A DNA stretch of 32,004 nucleotides from positions 1 through 32,004 of the forward strand of contig JBBUDB010000027.1 in assembly GCA_038057515.1 (NCBI GenBank), written 5' to 3'. This DNA is from DATJQA01 sp038057515 (GTDB taxonomy: Bacteria; Patescibacteriota; Minisyncoccia; UBA6257; 2-01-FULL-56-20). Positions within the stretch are counted from its first letter, which is position 1; the number at the start of each line of letters is the position of its first letter. The position numbers and the translations under genes are program-made. Of this stretch, positions 1 to 8,288 are shown in pieces. The notes beneath the pieces were generated by a model, which was not told the origin of the DNA, did not search any database, and saw only the letters and a program-made list of their open reading frames with translations.

Positions 1-1
1 C

Positions 2-1177
2 GGAGTTCTCGTTGTTTTCGGCGCGGTCGTCGGCGCCGGCTATTTTCTTCGAGCCGGAAACAACCAGGCGCCCGCCGCACCCCAGGAATCCGCCGCGTCG
101 CCCTTTGGGCTGCCGACCGCGCCCATATATCAAGCTCCCGCGGCGGGAGGCGCCACTTCGACGATCAGCCAACAGTTCGGCGTGGTGGCCGAGAACGAGG
201 TCGTCGGCTTTTTCGTCGGCCCTCAAAACACGATCACGGCGGTAGAAACCGGCGGGCGGGTTGTCCGCATCGCCGACGGAGCGCAGACCGTCATCAGTTC
301 GGCGCCTATTTCAAACATCATCAGCGCTGATTTTTCTTTTGACGGGCGTCTGGTTCTTGTTTCTTTCGGCGACGCGCGCGCGCCGCAATATAGTGTTTTC
401 GATATCGACAAAAAAACCTGGCGCCCTCTTCCGGAGAACACAAGGAGGGCGACCTGGTCGCCAAGTGATCTTCGCATCGTCTTCTTCTCCACGAGCGAGA
501 CGGCGGCGAGCGGTTTATCGACTCTCGACCTCGGCAATCCGAAGGCCTTGCCGAAGGTTTTGACGCGGCTGCACCAGCAGGACCTTGATATCTCCTGGCC
601 AAACCCCGAGCGGATCTTTCTCGCCGAAAAGGGCGCGGCCTCGCTTCTCTCGTCGGTCTGGGTTTTTAAAATAAAAACCGGCGAGCTCGCTTTGGTTCTT
701 GAAGAAGAACTCGGCCTTGATGTTCTCTGGTCTCCGGTAAGCGATCATGGCCTTGTTTTTTCGGCTGATCCCGGCGGCCGGGGCGGACGGCTGTCGCTTA
801 TCACCGGCCTCGACACTCGCACAAACCTCGCCATCACCTCTTTCCCGGAAAAGTGCGCGTTTGCCGCCGAAACAAAAAATGCTTCGACTTCGGCAACGTC
901 TACAAAAACAACACTAACATCTGCTCCCTATTTTATTTGTGGATTCCCGAAAAATTATGATCGCTTCGCTGTTTTCCCATTGCCCGATACCTATCAGAAA
1001 CGCGCTATTTACGCACTCGATGACTTTTATAAGATCGACGCCACGACCGGCGATGTTTCGCCGGTATTCGTTCAAAGCGAATACGGGCTCGACGCGGAAA
1101 AATTAAGCATAGCGAACAGCCGGCTATTCTTTATTAATCGGTTTGATCACAAGCTTTACGGAATTTCCCTTCGATAG
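2..1177 (+). CDS. Membrane-anchored propeller-like protein, 5' truncated
   Basis: The reading frame is open from base 2 to the TAG at 1175-1177, so the start lies outside the window; 391 residues are visible. The first visible residues form a hydrophobic stretch (GVLVVFGAVVGAGYFL), probably the end of a single membrane anchor. A Pro/Ala/Gln-rich linker of about 40 residues follows. The remaining ~320 residues are beta-rich with repeats of the TolB/WD40-like kind: short strands, 'SFDGRLVLVSF', 'WSPSDLRIVFF', 'LWSPVSDHGLVFS'. I infer an extracytoplasmic beta-propeller tethered to the membrane. I see no catalytic motif and no specific family, so the function is unknown. An ATG at 182 inside the frame would give a shorter protein, but it would discard the hydrophobic segment and is not the likely start. 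The gene converges with khpB. Confidence 0.7.
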   Translation, partial: GVLVVFGAVVGAGYFLRAGNNQAPAAPQESAASPFGLPTAPIYQAPAAGGATSTISQQFGVVAENEVVGFFVGPQNTITAVETGGRVVRIADGAQTVISSAPISNIISADFSFDGRLVLVSFGDARAPQYSVFDIDKKTWRPLPENTRRATWSPSDLRIVFFSTSETAASGLSTLDLGNPKALPKVLTRLHQQDLDISWPNPERIFLAEKGAASLLSSVWVFKIKTGELALVLEEELGLDVLWSPVSDHGLVFSADPGGRGGRLSLITGLDTRTNLAITSFPEKCAFAAETKNASTSATSTKTTLTSAPYFICGFPKNYDRFAVFPLPDTYQKRAIYALDDFYKIDATTGDVSPVFVQSEYGLDAEKLSIANSRLFFINRFDHKLYGISLR

Positions 1178-1218
1178 GGGGGGGCGAATCTATTAATGCG
1201 GCGCAAAATGCCCCCTAT
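1174..1218. terminator. Candidate hairpin between convergent genes
   Basis: ATAGGGGG at 1174-1181 is the reverse complement of CCCCCTAT at 1211-1218. The arms overlap the stop codons of the propeller gene (1175-1177) and khpB (1215-1217). The loop is long (29 nt) and there is no clear T-tract, so this is only a possible shared transcription end. Confidence 0.3.
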
Positions 1219-1655
1219 TCCTCTAAAATGGGCTTTATGACCACGTAGCGGCCGCGGGCCTTGCCGACGCTCTCGGTGCGCACATCGGGGTGTGAGGCGA
1301 GCTCCAGGTGGGCCAGGCGGCGTTCGTAAGAGTTCATGACCGGGAGGGGAATCTCGCTTTTCGTCGCGACCGCCTTCCGCGCCGTCGCCCGGGCAAGCTC
1401 AACAATAAGGTTTTCCCGCTCTTTCCGATAGTTATTAACATCGAGAAAGATCGGCTGTTCGTTCCCTTTGCGCGCGACAAGCTGGAGGAGGTAGTTGATG
1501 CTCTCTACGATAATGGGCAGATTTTCCTTAATAAGTCCCGGGTCGCTATGAATGAAGAGTGTTCCGTGGTGGTGCTCCGCGTCAATATCAAGGGCGTAAT
1601 CGGTGAATCCAAGGCGCCGAATAAGCTCCTTAATGAATGTTTCCCGGCTTTCCAT
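1215..1655 (-). CDS. khpB: KhpB/Jag, KH-R3H RNA-binding protein
   Basis: This 146-residue protein matches the Jag/KhpB (SpoIIIJ-associated) family of RNA-binding proteins normally encoded just after yidC. The N-terminal half has a KH-like pattern (ETFIKELIRRLGF). The C-terminal half is a clear R3H domain: NYRKERENLIVELA, then MNSYERRLAHLEL with the Arg and His that name the domain, then a 'V-T-E-S-x-G-RYVVIKP' ending. I chose the ATG at 1653-1655; the longer frame to 1697 begins with TTG and would overlap yidC further. With the ATG chosen the gene overlaps the yidC 3' end by 26 nt, suggesting co-translation. There is no obvious Shine-Dalgarno. The N-terminal Jag domain of longer homologues is absent. 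Confidence 0.88.
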   Translation of the reverse strand: MESRETFIKELIRRLGFTDYALDIDAEHHHGTLFIHSDPGLIKENLPIIVESINYLLQLVARKGNEQPIFLDVNNYRKERENLIVELARATARKAVATKSEIPLPVMNSYERRLAHLELASHPDVRTESVGKARGRYVVIKPILEE

Positions 1656-2349
1656 GAGTAATTTGTCGATTAATGAAAAACTGCTGGACGACTCCAAACA
1701 CGGAAGTCACCGTCCAATAAAGGCCTACGGCGGAGGGCAGGGTCCCCAAGAAGACGATGGTAAGTATTGGCGCGAGGAAGACCATTCGACGGGCCATTCG
1801 CTCCGCTGACGACTCTCCACTCCCGGACGCCCGGGCAGGAAGGGCCAGGCGGCCCTGCGCGAATTGCGCCAACGCCGCCAAAACCACCATCACCATACTC
1901 GACTTCGTTAGATTTATCAAGCCAAAAAGGGTGGCGTTCAATGTTTCTGGCCTGGCGACGAAAGCGTAGAGGCCGTTCAGGGACTCGGCTGTCAAGCTGT
2001 TGAGGAATATCTGGTAGAGCGCAATAAGGATGGGTAGTTGGACAAGCAATAAGAATATTCCGGAAAACGGGTTTAGGCCGTGTTCGCGATAAAGGGCCAT
2101 GGTTGCCTCAAGTTGGCGCTCTTTGTTGTCGGCGTGGGTCTTGTTAATGCGCGAGAGCTCCGGCTGGAGGCGCTGCATTTTTGTCTGATAATGGGCGCTT
2201 TTTTGGAATAGGGGGAAGAGAACGATTCGGATGAGAATGGTGAGGATGACGATGGCGAGGCCAAGATCGTGAAAAGCAACCGTGTTATATAAAAAAACAA
2301 GACCATTAAGAAGTGGTCTATGAAGGATTTCGTTGTATAAATAACCCAT
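1630..2349 (-). CDS. yidC: Membrane protein insertase YidC/Oxa1
   Basis: A 239-residue Oxa1/YidC-type insertase, which places membrane proteins in the cytoplasmic membrane with or without SecYEG. Hydrophobic segments are visible around residues 15-30, 31-45 (LGLAIVILTILIRIVLFPLF), 100-120 (GIFLLLVQLPILIALYQIF) and two near the C terminus (MVFLAPILTIVFLGTLPSA, then VGLYWTVTSVFGVVQQ). The 'LTILIRIVLFP' segment carries the conserved Arg of the hydrophilic groove. The periplasmic domain of E. coli YidC is missing, as in Gram-positive and CPR proteins. I chose the ATG at 2347-2349, 7 nt after the rnpA stop; the frame continues upstream only as antisense-like proline-rich sequence over rnpA. It lies in the rpmH-rnpA-yidC-khpB operon. 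Confidence 0.93.
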   Translation of the reverse strand: MGYLYNEILHRPLLNGLVFLYNTVAFHDLGLAIVILTILIRIVLFPLFQKSAHYQTKMQRLQPELSRINKTHADNKERQLEATMALYREHGLNPFSGIFLLLVQLPILIALYQIFLNSLTAESLNGLYAFVARPETLNATLFGLINLTKSSMVMVVLAALAQFAQGRLALPARASGSGESSAERMARRMVFLAPILTIVFLGTLPSAVGLYWTVTSVFGVVQQFFINRQITHGKPGNIH

Positions 2350-2356
2350 TAGTGTG

Positions 2357-2668
2357 TCAGTGTAGTGATTTTTCCAGTTCGGCAAGCGCCGCCCTAATAT
2401 CAGCGGCGGTTGGGGTGGGGGGACGGGGCGCAAAGAATATAATAACGTCCCGACCGGTATTCGGCCAACTATCGATAGCGGCCCAAACAATTCTTTTTAT
2501 GCGATGCCGAACTACCGCGGTACGCCCAGCCGAACCAATAATTACCGCGTAGCGATTCAGTGATTTTGTGTTTGGGGATGTTTTTGCCGAAAGAAACCCA
2601 ACAACAACTCGTCGTCCGGCAACAATAGGGATGTCCGCTGATCGAAGGCGCCGAACTTTCGGCAACAT
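2357..2668 (-). CDS. rnpA: Ribonuclease P protein component
   Basis: A 103-residue basic protein beginning MLPKVRRLRSADI, the usual start of RnpA, followed by VGFLSAK and the RNase P protein signature region 'RTAVVRHRIKRIVWAAI' (family: R-N-x-x-K-R). It binds the catalytic RNase P RNA and assists tRNA 5' maturation. The frame is open further upstream, to 2737, but only this ATG (2666-2668) gives the family N terminus; it lies 10 nt after the rpmH stop. RNase P RNA was not found in this window. Confidence 0.92.
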   Translation of the reverse strand: MLPKVRRLRSADIPIVAGRRVVVGFLSAKTSPNTKSLNRYAVIIGSAGRTAVVRHRIKRIVWAAIDSWPNTGRDVIIFFAPRPPTPTAADIRAALAELEKSLH

Positions 2669-2678
2669 ACGCGAAGAA

Positions 2679-2813
2679 CTAGACGGAAAGGCGCTTTCTG
2701 CCCTTCGTCCGCCTTCGGGCAATAACACTCCTCCCACCGGGAGTTTGCTGACGAGCCCGGAACCCGTGGGTTTTTTGGCGCTTCCGCTTTTTTGGTTGAT
2801 AGGTCTGGGACAT
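2679..2813 (-). CDS. rpmH: Large ribosomal subunit protein bL34
   Basis: A 44-residue very basic protein. It starts MSQTYQPKKRKRQKTHGF and continues RARQQTPGGRSVIARRR, then TKGRKRLSV. This is the bL34 pattern (TYQPKxRKRxxxHGFxxRMxTxxGRxVLxxRRxKGRKRL). The Met normally found after HGFRAR is Gln here. It is the first gene of the leftward operon rpmH-rnpA-yidC-khpB and diverges from dnaA, the standard arrangement at bacterial origins. The start lies only 4 nt after a TATACG box (2823-2818), with no room for a Shine-Dalgarno. Confidence 0.95.
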   Translation of the reverse strand: MSQTYQPKKRKRQKTHGFRARQQTPGGRSVIARRRTKGRKRLSV

Positions 2814-2817
2814 TTTT

Positions 2818-2836
2818 CGTATACCCCACGAGATAA
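2818..2836 (-). promoter_or_regulatory. Left copy of inverted repeat, candidate rpmH promoter
   Basis: Read on the - strand, 2836-2819 is TTATCTCGTGGGGTATAC, followed by G. The same sequence, with only two central differences, occurs on the + strand at 2911-2928 facing dnaA. TATACG (2823-2818) resembles a -10 box. A start about 7 nt downstream would fall at or next to the rpmH ATG at 2813, giving a leaderless or nearly leaderless mRNA. It may instead be an operator. Confidence 0.5.
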
Positions 2837-2910
2837 GTCGTGTCTTCTTTGGGTGTTGTGTGGGCGGGGGTGGTTTTGAGTATCTCTGGCGTTTCTCCGC
2901 TAGCTTCGCA

Positions 2911-2929
2911 TTATCTCACGGGGTATACT
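2911..2929 (+). promoter_or_regulatory. Right copy of inverted repeat, candidate dnaA promoter
   Basis: The + strand reads TTATCTCACGGGGTATACT. TATACT at 2924-2929 is a good -10 box; the region 17 nt upstream has no convincing -35. Transcription from here would give a dnaA leader of about 180 nt. Conservation beyond the -10 (TTATCTC and GGGG) with the opposite copy suggests a shared binding protein or an unusual promoter class. Confidence 0.5.
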
Positions 2930-3116
2930 AGCACAACATCATCTGGCCGTGAAGCGCGGCTGAATTCGCCCAAAGCGATCCCGCCCGAGGCGATTGATGG
3001 TGGGCAATAAAAAACGGCGCTTCGGCCGGTTTGGGTGCTCCGAAAAAAGTTATTAACAAGTAGTCCCCAGGGACGCTCCCCGCGCCGCCTTTGACGGATG
3101 GGAAATAGCGACTAAA

Positions 3117-4490
3117 ATGACCTCGATGGACTTGGAACAACTTTGGCACGCAACGCTGGGCGAGATGGAGGCACAACTGTCTCGAGCAAACTTTGCCACC
3201 TGGCTCAAGAGTAGCCGCCTCGTAGATAAAAGGGATGGGGCTCTCTATGTTGCCCTTCCTAATAATTTTGCCAAAGAGTGGGTGGAGAACAAATATCAAA
3301 AAACCCTCTTGGGGATAGTGAGAAACTTTGACAGCTCAACAAAAAAACTGGAGTTCCTTGTTGATCACCAGGCCTCCGGCTCTCCTGGCGCCACAAAGAA
3401 AATTTTGGGGGGCGAAGATGGGGAGCGTATCGAGAACCCGATGAGTCTCGAGTTTAGGATTGACCCGGAAACAAATCTCAACCCGCGCTATTCGGAGAAA
3501 AGCTTCGTTGTTGGTCCGTCCAACGAGCTCGCTCACAGCGCCGCCTCGGCCATCATCCAGGATCCGGGCACAAAATATAACCCGTTCTTTGTTTATGGCG
3601 GCGTTGGTCTGGGGAAGACCCACCTTATTCAAATGATCGGCAACGAAATAAAGAGCGTCCACAAGGGGCGGATTCGACCGCGCTACGTCTCTTCGGAAAA
3701 GTTCACCAGCGACGTGGTGTGGGCGATCCGCAACAAGAGAATGGATGATATTAAGCATCGCTACCGCGATGTTGACGTCCTTATTATCGACGATATTCAA
3801 TTTATCGGCGGCAAGGAAAAGACCGAAGAGGAGTTTTTCCACACCTTTAACGCTCTCTATGAAAACAACAAGCAAATAATCATCTCTTCCGATCGTCCGC
3901 CGCAATCCATTCCCACCCTCGAAGAGCGGCTTCGCTCTCGTTTTGAGGGAGGCCTCATCGCCGACATTGGATACCCGGAATACGAGACTCGCGTCGCAAT
4001 CGTAAAAAACAAGCTCCAAGAGATGAATCGCGGCTTGTCGGATGTGATTATCGACATGATCGCGCGCAGGGTGAAAAAAAACATTCGCGAACTAGAGGGG
4101 GTGTTGAATAAAATACTTTTCTATCAGGATGTAAAAAAGGCGGATATTACCGACAAGGCCGCCGAAGAAATCATCGAGAAATCCGTCCAGGGATTTTCAA
4201 AACGCGTGAACGACGACCAAATTCTGGGGGCGGTGGCGGAGTTCTTTAATATTGGCGTTCCCGACCTTATTTCCCGGGGCCGGAAAAAAGAGGTGGTTCT
4301 GCCTCGGCAAATAGCCATGTTTCTTCTTCGGGATATCTTGGAGATGTCGTACCCGTATATTGGGGAGAAGCTGGGCAGGGACCACACCACGGCGATACAT
4401 GCGGTTGAAAAGATTAATCAGGAGATTAACAAGAACCACTCCTTAAACCAAAAACTAACCATGATTAAGGAGTTGGTTTATAAGAACTAA
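3117..4490 (+). CDS. dnaA: Chromosomal replication initiator DnaA
   Basis: A full-length 457-residue DnaA. Domain I (about 1-85) begins MTSMDLEQLWHATLGEM. The AAA+ domain has Walker A GGVGLGKT at 161-168, Walker B LIIDD at 222-226 followed by IQFIGGKEKTEEEFF, and sensor/Arg-finger region ERLRSRFEGG near 270-279. Domain IV carries the DnaA signature GRDHTTAIHA at 420-429, which contacts DnaA boxes. The ATG at 3117 is used; a second ATG at 3126 is possible and neither has a strong Shine-Dalgarno. It lies upstream of dnaN with a 122-nt gap and opposite rpmH. Confidence 0.97.
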   Translation: MTSMDLEQLWHATLGEMEAQLSRANFATWLKSSRLVDKRDGALYVALPNNFAKEWVENKYQKTLLGIVRNFDSSTKKLEFLVDHQASGSPGATKKILGGEDGERIENPMSLEFRIDPETNLNPRYSEKSFVVGPSNELAHSAASAIIQDPGTKYNPFFVYGGVGLGKTHLIQMIGNEIKSVHKGRIRPRYVSSEKFTSDVVWAIRNKRMDDIKHRYRDVDVLIIDDIQFIGGKEKTEEEFFHTFNALYENNKQIIISSDRPPQSIPTLEERLRSRFEGGLIADIGYPEYETRVAIVKNKLQEMNRGLSDVIIDMIARRVKKNIRELEGVLNKILFYQDVKKADITDKAAEEIIEKSVQGFSKRVNDDQILGAVAEFFNIGVPDLISRGRKKEVVLPRQIAMFLLRDILEMSYPYIGEKLGRDHTTAIHAVEKINQEINKNHSLNQKLTMIKELVYKN

Positions 4491-4612
4491 TCCCCACCAA
4501 CACCGCTCGGCTGCCGAACAAAAAACAAGCGTGGCCGTTCCTTGGTGTTTGAAAAACAAGTTATGCACCAATCGCACCCCATCAACTATAAATCGCAACA
4601 ATAATTCCATTT
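4491..4612. other. dnaA-dnaN spacer with DnaA-box-like site
   Basis: The spacer contains TTATGCACC at 4561-4569, one mismatch from the DnaA-box consensus TTATNCACA. It is followed by AT-rich sequence running into the dnaN start (ataattcc, then aaaataattattattaag). In several bacteria oriC or part of it lies here. One site is weak evidence. Confidence 0.3.
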
Positions 4613-5725
4613 ATGAAAATAATTATTATTAAGAGCAATCTAAAAGAGGGGATTAGCGCGATTATGAGGGCCGCCGGAGAAAACCAAACGCTGCCAATTT
4701 TAAAAAACGCCCTTATCGAAGCGGCCGAAAACGCAATTCGTCTCACCGCCACCAACCTGGAGATCGCGATCACCACCACCATTCCTGGGAAGGTAATCGA
4801 GGCGGGAAGAACGACGGCCCCCATCGCGCTTCTCGGAGACGTTATTACCAATCTTCAAAGCGAGCGCCTAAACATTGAAACAAAAAACAACGCCCTGGAA
4901 ATAAAAACCGACAACTACACCGCCGACCTCCAAACCATTACCGCCGACGAATTCCCCATCATTCCAAAAATCAAAAACACCCCAAAACACCTTACCCTTG
5001 GCGGGGGAGTTCTTAGGGAGGCGCTCACCCAAACCACCGCCAGCGCTCAATTTTCAGAGCTTCGGCCGGAGCTCTCAAGCGTTTTTCTCTCTTTCTCGCT
5101 TGATCACCTCAAGCTGGCCGCAACCGACAGCTTTCGGCTTTCCCAAAAAATAATTTCCAAAAACCACCTCAACACAAATCACACCGAACCATTTAAAATA
5201 CTCCTTCCCCTTAAAACCGCCCAAGAGATCATCCGGGTCGTTCGTGACGGCGACGAAGTCGCCATTACCCACGACGCCACCCAGATTGCCGTCACAACCG
5301 AGCGGACCGCCATTATCTCCCGCCTCATCGACGGCGCTTTTCCGGACTACGAATACCTCATTCCAAAAGAGTTCGCGGCCGAGATCACCATCAATCGAGA
5401 AGAGCTTCTGGGAGCGCTGAAGCTCGTTGGTGTTTTTTCAAGCCGGGTAAGCGAGGTGAGGATGAAAATATCGGAAAATCAGAAAAGCGTGGAAATTTCC
5501 TCGGCCGATCAAGCGACCGGAACAAACACCTATATTCTTCCGGGGGCCGCAAAAGGAGCGGTGAAGGACATCGCCTTCAATTGGCGATATTTGGGCGATG
5601 GCCTGCGGGCCCTCTCCGGAGACCAGGTGTTTATCGGCCTAAACGACGATAATAAGCCGGCCATCCTTCGGACGCCGGGGGAAGCCTCGTATTTCTACAT
5701 ACTCATGCCGATCCTGAAGACCTAA
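4613..5725 (+). CDS. dnaN: DNA polymerase III beta subunit (sliding clamp)
   Basis: A 370-residue clamp of normal length made of three repeated domains. It starts MKIIIIKSNLKEGISAIMRA and contains LPILKNALIEA, 'ADEFPIIPKI' at the domain I-II boundary, and 'DGAFPDYEYLIPKEF' at the domain II-III boundary. It ends YFYILMPILKT, matching the usual LMPxRL clamp terminus. The ring holds the replicative polymerase on DNA and is loaded by the complex that includes HolA, encoded at 20.9 kb. It follows dnaA in the standard order. No terminator is evident in the 34 nt between dnaN and the convergent PBP gene. Confidence 0.97.
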   Translation: MKIIIIKSNLKEGISAIMRAAGENQTLPILKNALIEAAENAIRLTATNLEIAITTTIPGKVIEAGRTTAPIALLGDVITNLQSERLNIETKNNALEIKTDNYTADLQTITADEFPIIPKIKNTPKHLTLGGGVLREALTQTTASAQFSELRPELSSVFLSFSLDHLKLAATDSFRLSQKIISKNHLNTNHTEPFKILLPLKTAQEIIRVVRDGDEVAITHDATQIAVTTERTAIISRLIDGAFPDYEYLIPKEFAAEITINREELLGALKLVGVFSSRVSEVRMKISENQKSVEISSADQATGTNTYILPGAAKGAVKDIAFNWRYLGDGLRALSGDQVFIGLNDDNKPAILRTPGEASYFYILMPILKT

Positions 5726-5759
5726 AACCCCAAACACCAAACTCCAACCCCCGGGTAAT

Positions 5760-8207
5760 TTAGCGGTAAACGATCACGCCCTGGCGCGCGGTTTTACCGT
5801 CGGCGGTCGCCGCTTCGATTTCAAGAATGTTTTGCGGGGCCGGATTCTGCGGGGCGAAATCAAAGAAAATGGGGGCGGGGTTTGTTAGGCCTTCGGTGGT
5901 TTGTTGAACCAGCGTTCCGTTCCAAAAAACAGAAATACGGGCCGGTTGGGAGGCGGCGCTTATCCTGGCGGAAACCACGACTCGGTCGGTAATAAAAGCA
6001 CCGGAAGTTGGTGAGATAATAACAATACGAGGCGCCGCCGGATCACCGATCGTTGTGCCGCCGAATCCGGCGCCAGGCGCATTTACGGCCGCCCACAAAA
6101 TAATCGGAAGCTCCCAATTATTAAACTGGGGGTCGAGCGATGGGTCGCTGGGCGGGTCGCCGGTCGGATTATCGCGATCGACGTAGTATAGTATCGAGTG
6201 GATCTGTCCGTTCACGACATATTCACCGCCCAAAACCGGCTTGGCGGCGGTCGCCGGGTCCGGCCTCGTGAACGTTGCGCTTGGTTGTGATTTTAGGGCC
6301 TCGGCCATAAAGTCGTGCCAGATGGGTACGGCGGCAAGAATACTCGAACCCTGGCGGTGCATGGGCTTATTATTATTGTTTCCCGCCCATACGCCCACAA
6401 CAAGCGACGGCGTGTAGCCAAGGGCCCAGGCGTCGCGATAGTCGTTGCTCGTCCCGGTTTTAAGAGCTACCTCGTGTCCCGGAAAGACGGTAAGGTTTAG
6501 GCTGTTGCCAAAAAGACCCGAGCGAGCATCGGTGTCGGAGAGAATATCGTTGATCTGCCGAACCAGTTGGGAGTCGGCGACATTCTCGCCCTCCGCCTCC
6601 AACCGCTCCAAGACCCGGCCCTGGCTATCTTTTATTGTGAGAACAAGGGCCTGGTCGCGCCGGACGCCCTCTTGGGCAAGAACCCCATAGGCGCCGACAA
6701 GTTCATTGAGGCGCACTTCGCCGCCGCCCAAAACAAGCGACAGACCGTAACGGCGCGGATCGTTTAATGTTGAGACGCCAAAACCAGAGAGAAGGCCGAT
6801 GACGTTGTCCGGGCTGGCCAGATATAGCGTCTTTACCGCCGGAATGTTTATAGATTGTGCGAGAGCGTCGCGCATGCTGACGGGCCCGCGAAATTCGTGA
6901 TCAAAATTTTGAGGATGAAAACAGACGGGGTTGTCCTCGTTGAAGTTGGGGATGATGGGACAGGCGTCGTTATTCGGCACAAACTCCGTCGGCACGTCAA
7001 AAAGAACCGTTTCCGGAAGGAATCCTTTTTGGAAGGCGGCCAGATAAGCGAACGGCTTTAGCGCCGAACCCGGCTGGCGCAATCCCTGGGTGGCAACGTT
7101 GAAGTTACCCTCTTGCTCGGCATTGAAGTAGTCGCGAGAGCCGACAAGCGCCAAAACCTCGCCGGTTCTTGGGTCTTGGGCAATAAGCGCCGCATTCGTG
7201 CCGGCGTAAAGCTTCTCGTTCCGCTCGGCGCCCTCACGGACAACGCGCTCGGCGGTTTCTTGAAGGTCCCAATCGAGCGTGGTAAGCACCCGAAACCCGC
7301 CCGTACGCACGAGTTCTTCGCCGTACTTCTTCACCAGGTAGTCCTGGACGGCAACGACGAAGTGCGGGGCCTTAATGCCATCGCCTCGCGGCTGGAAGAC
7401 GAGATTCTCGGAGAGCGCCGCCTCCGCCTCCCCGGGTGTTATCTTCCCGAGGTCGCGCATTTTCTTAATAATAAATTGCTGGCGGCTCAAAAGTTCTTTC
7501 ACATGACTTCCCCAGGGCGAGTAATAACTTGGCGCTTGGGGAAGCGAGGCGATGACCGCCGCCTGGGCAATATTGAGTTCTTGGGCGGACTTGCCGAAGT
7601 AGGCGCGGCTGGCGGACTCGACGCCGTAGATCGTCGGGCCGTAGGGAACCTCGTTTAGATAGAGCTCGAGAATTTGATCCTTCGCGTATTGACGGTCAAG
7701 TTGGATGGCGAGAACGAGTTCGCGAACCTTCCTCACATACGAACGCTCGGTGGTCAGAAATGCGGTTCGGGCCAGCTGTTGGGTGATGCTCGATCCGCCC
7801 TGGCCAAGACGTCCTTCGCGCAGACGAAGATTGACCAAAACCGCCCGAAGAATAGCCCGCCAGTCGAATCCGGGCTGCTCATAGAATCTCTCGTCCTCGA
7901 CGGAGATTGTCGCCGCCCTCAAAGATTCGGGGACCTCGGAGAGCGAGATAACCGTCCGTTTTTCTCCGCCGCTAATCTCATAAAGAAGAACGGCGCCGGT
8001 CCGATCGTAAATCTTTGTGGACTGGCTTACTTGACGGTTCCTAATCTCATCAACCGTGGGTAGGGTCTCAAAAATAAAGAAGAGCGTGAGCGCGCCAAGC
8101 GCGGCCGTGGCGACCAAAAAGACGACAATCGCTCGGAGCCACCCCCATCCCGTCTGGGGCAAGAACCTGCGAAAGCGACGGAAAAACCATCGGAGAGAGC
8201 GTGTCAC
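5760..8207 (-). CDS. Class A penicillin-binding protein (PBP1A/1C-like)
   Basis: An 815-residue bifunctional peptidoglycan synthase. A short basic N terminus precedes a membrane anchor at about 22-46. The glycosyltransferase GT51 domain has the catalytic region SVEDERFYEQPGFDW (Glu104) and GGSSITQQLARTAF (138-150). The transpeptidase domain has SALK at 381-384 (nucleophile Ser381), SIN at 452-454 and KTG at 583-585. After about 660 the C terminus holds an Ig-like beta domain (PRIVIISPTSGAFITDRVVVS to the end), as in PBP1C-type proteins. The start codon is GTG (8207-8205). TACAAT on the - strand at 8227-8222 is a possible -10, 14 nt before the start. It polymerises glycan strands and cross-links them outside the membrane. 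Confidence 0.93.
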   Translation of the reverse strand: MTRSLRWFFRRFRRFLPQTGWGWLRAIVVFLVATAALGALTLFFIFETLPTVDEIRNRQVSQSTKIYDRTGAVLLYEISGGEKRTVISLSEVPESLRAATISVEDERFYEQPGFDWRAILRAVLVNLRLREGRLGQGGSSITQQLARTAFLTTERSYVRKVRELVLAIQLDRQYAKDQILELYLNEVPYGPTIYGVESASRAYFGKSAQELNIAQAAVIASLPQAPSYYSPWGSHVKELLSRQQFIIKKMRDLGKITPGEAEAALSENLVFQPRGDGIKAPHFVVAVQDYLVKKYGEELVRTGGFRVLTTLDWDLQETAERVVREGAERNEKLYAGTNAALIAQDPRTGEVLALVGSRDYFNAEQEGNFNVATQGLRQPGSALKPFAYLAAFQKGFLPETVLFDVPTEFVPNNDACPIIPNFNEDNPVCFHPQNFDHEFRGPVSMRDALAQSINIPAVKTLYLASPDNVIGLLSGFGVSTLNDPRRYGLSLVLGGGEVRLNELVGAYGVLAQEGVRRDQALVLTIKDSQGRVLERLEAEGENVADSQLVRQINDILSDTDARSGLFGNSLNLTVFPGHEVALKTGTSNDYRDAWALGYTPSLVVGVWAGNNNNKPMHRQGSSILAAVPIWHDFMAEALKSQPSATFTRPDPATAAKPVLGGEYVVNGQIHSILYYVDRDNPTGDPPSDPSLDPQFNNWELPIILWAAVNAPGAGFGGTTIGDPAAPRIVIISPTSGAFITDRVVVSARISAASQPARISVFWNGTLVQQTTEGLTNPAPIFFDFAPQNPAPQNILEIEAATADGKTARQGVIVYR

Positions 8208-8232
8208 GGCGTTGTGTGTTTATTGTAACAAA

Positions 8233-8259
8233 CCCGCCCCGAGTAGCGCTCGGGGCGGG
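8233..8259 (-). terminator. Intrinsic terminator of the acidic-protein gene
   Basis: Perfect 11-bp stem: CCCGCCCCGAG at 8233-8243 and CTCGGGGCGGG at 8249-8259, with loop TAGCG. On the - strand it is followed by TTTGTT. It lies 29 nt after the stop of the 48-residue gene and before the PBP start, separating the two transcription units. Confidence 0.75.
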
Positions 8260-8288
8260 TATTGCCGGATTTCGAAATGGAACCCAGC

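Larger units (their letters stand above)
2814..3116. other. rpmH-dnaA intergenic region, possible origin
   Basis: This 303-nt gene-free stretch separates the divergent rpmH and dnaA operons, a position where bacterial oriC often lies. It holds the two outward-facing repeat/promoter copies and one DnaA-box-like 9-mer, TTATTAACA, at 3050-3058 (one mismatch to TTATNCACA). I see no cluster of DnaA boxes and no long AT-rich unwinding element, so the origin assignment rests mainly on gene order. Confidence 0.35.

Noticed and set aside
3336..4019. 227-codon ORF on the - strand
   Set aside because: It lies wholly antisense to dnaA, whose AAA+ motifs are intact; the translation resembles no protein family.
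7113..7658. 181-codon ORF on the + strand
   Set aside because: Antisense to the PBP glycosyltransferase and transpeptidase domains, with no motif.
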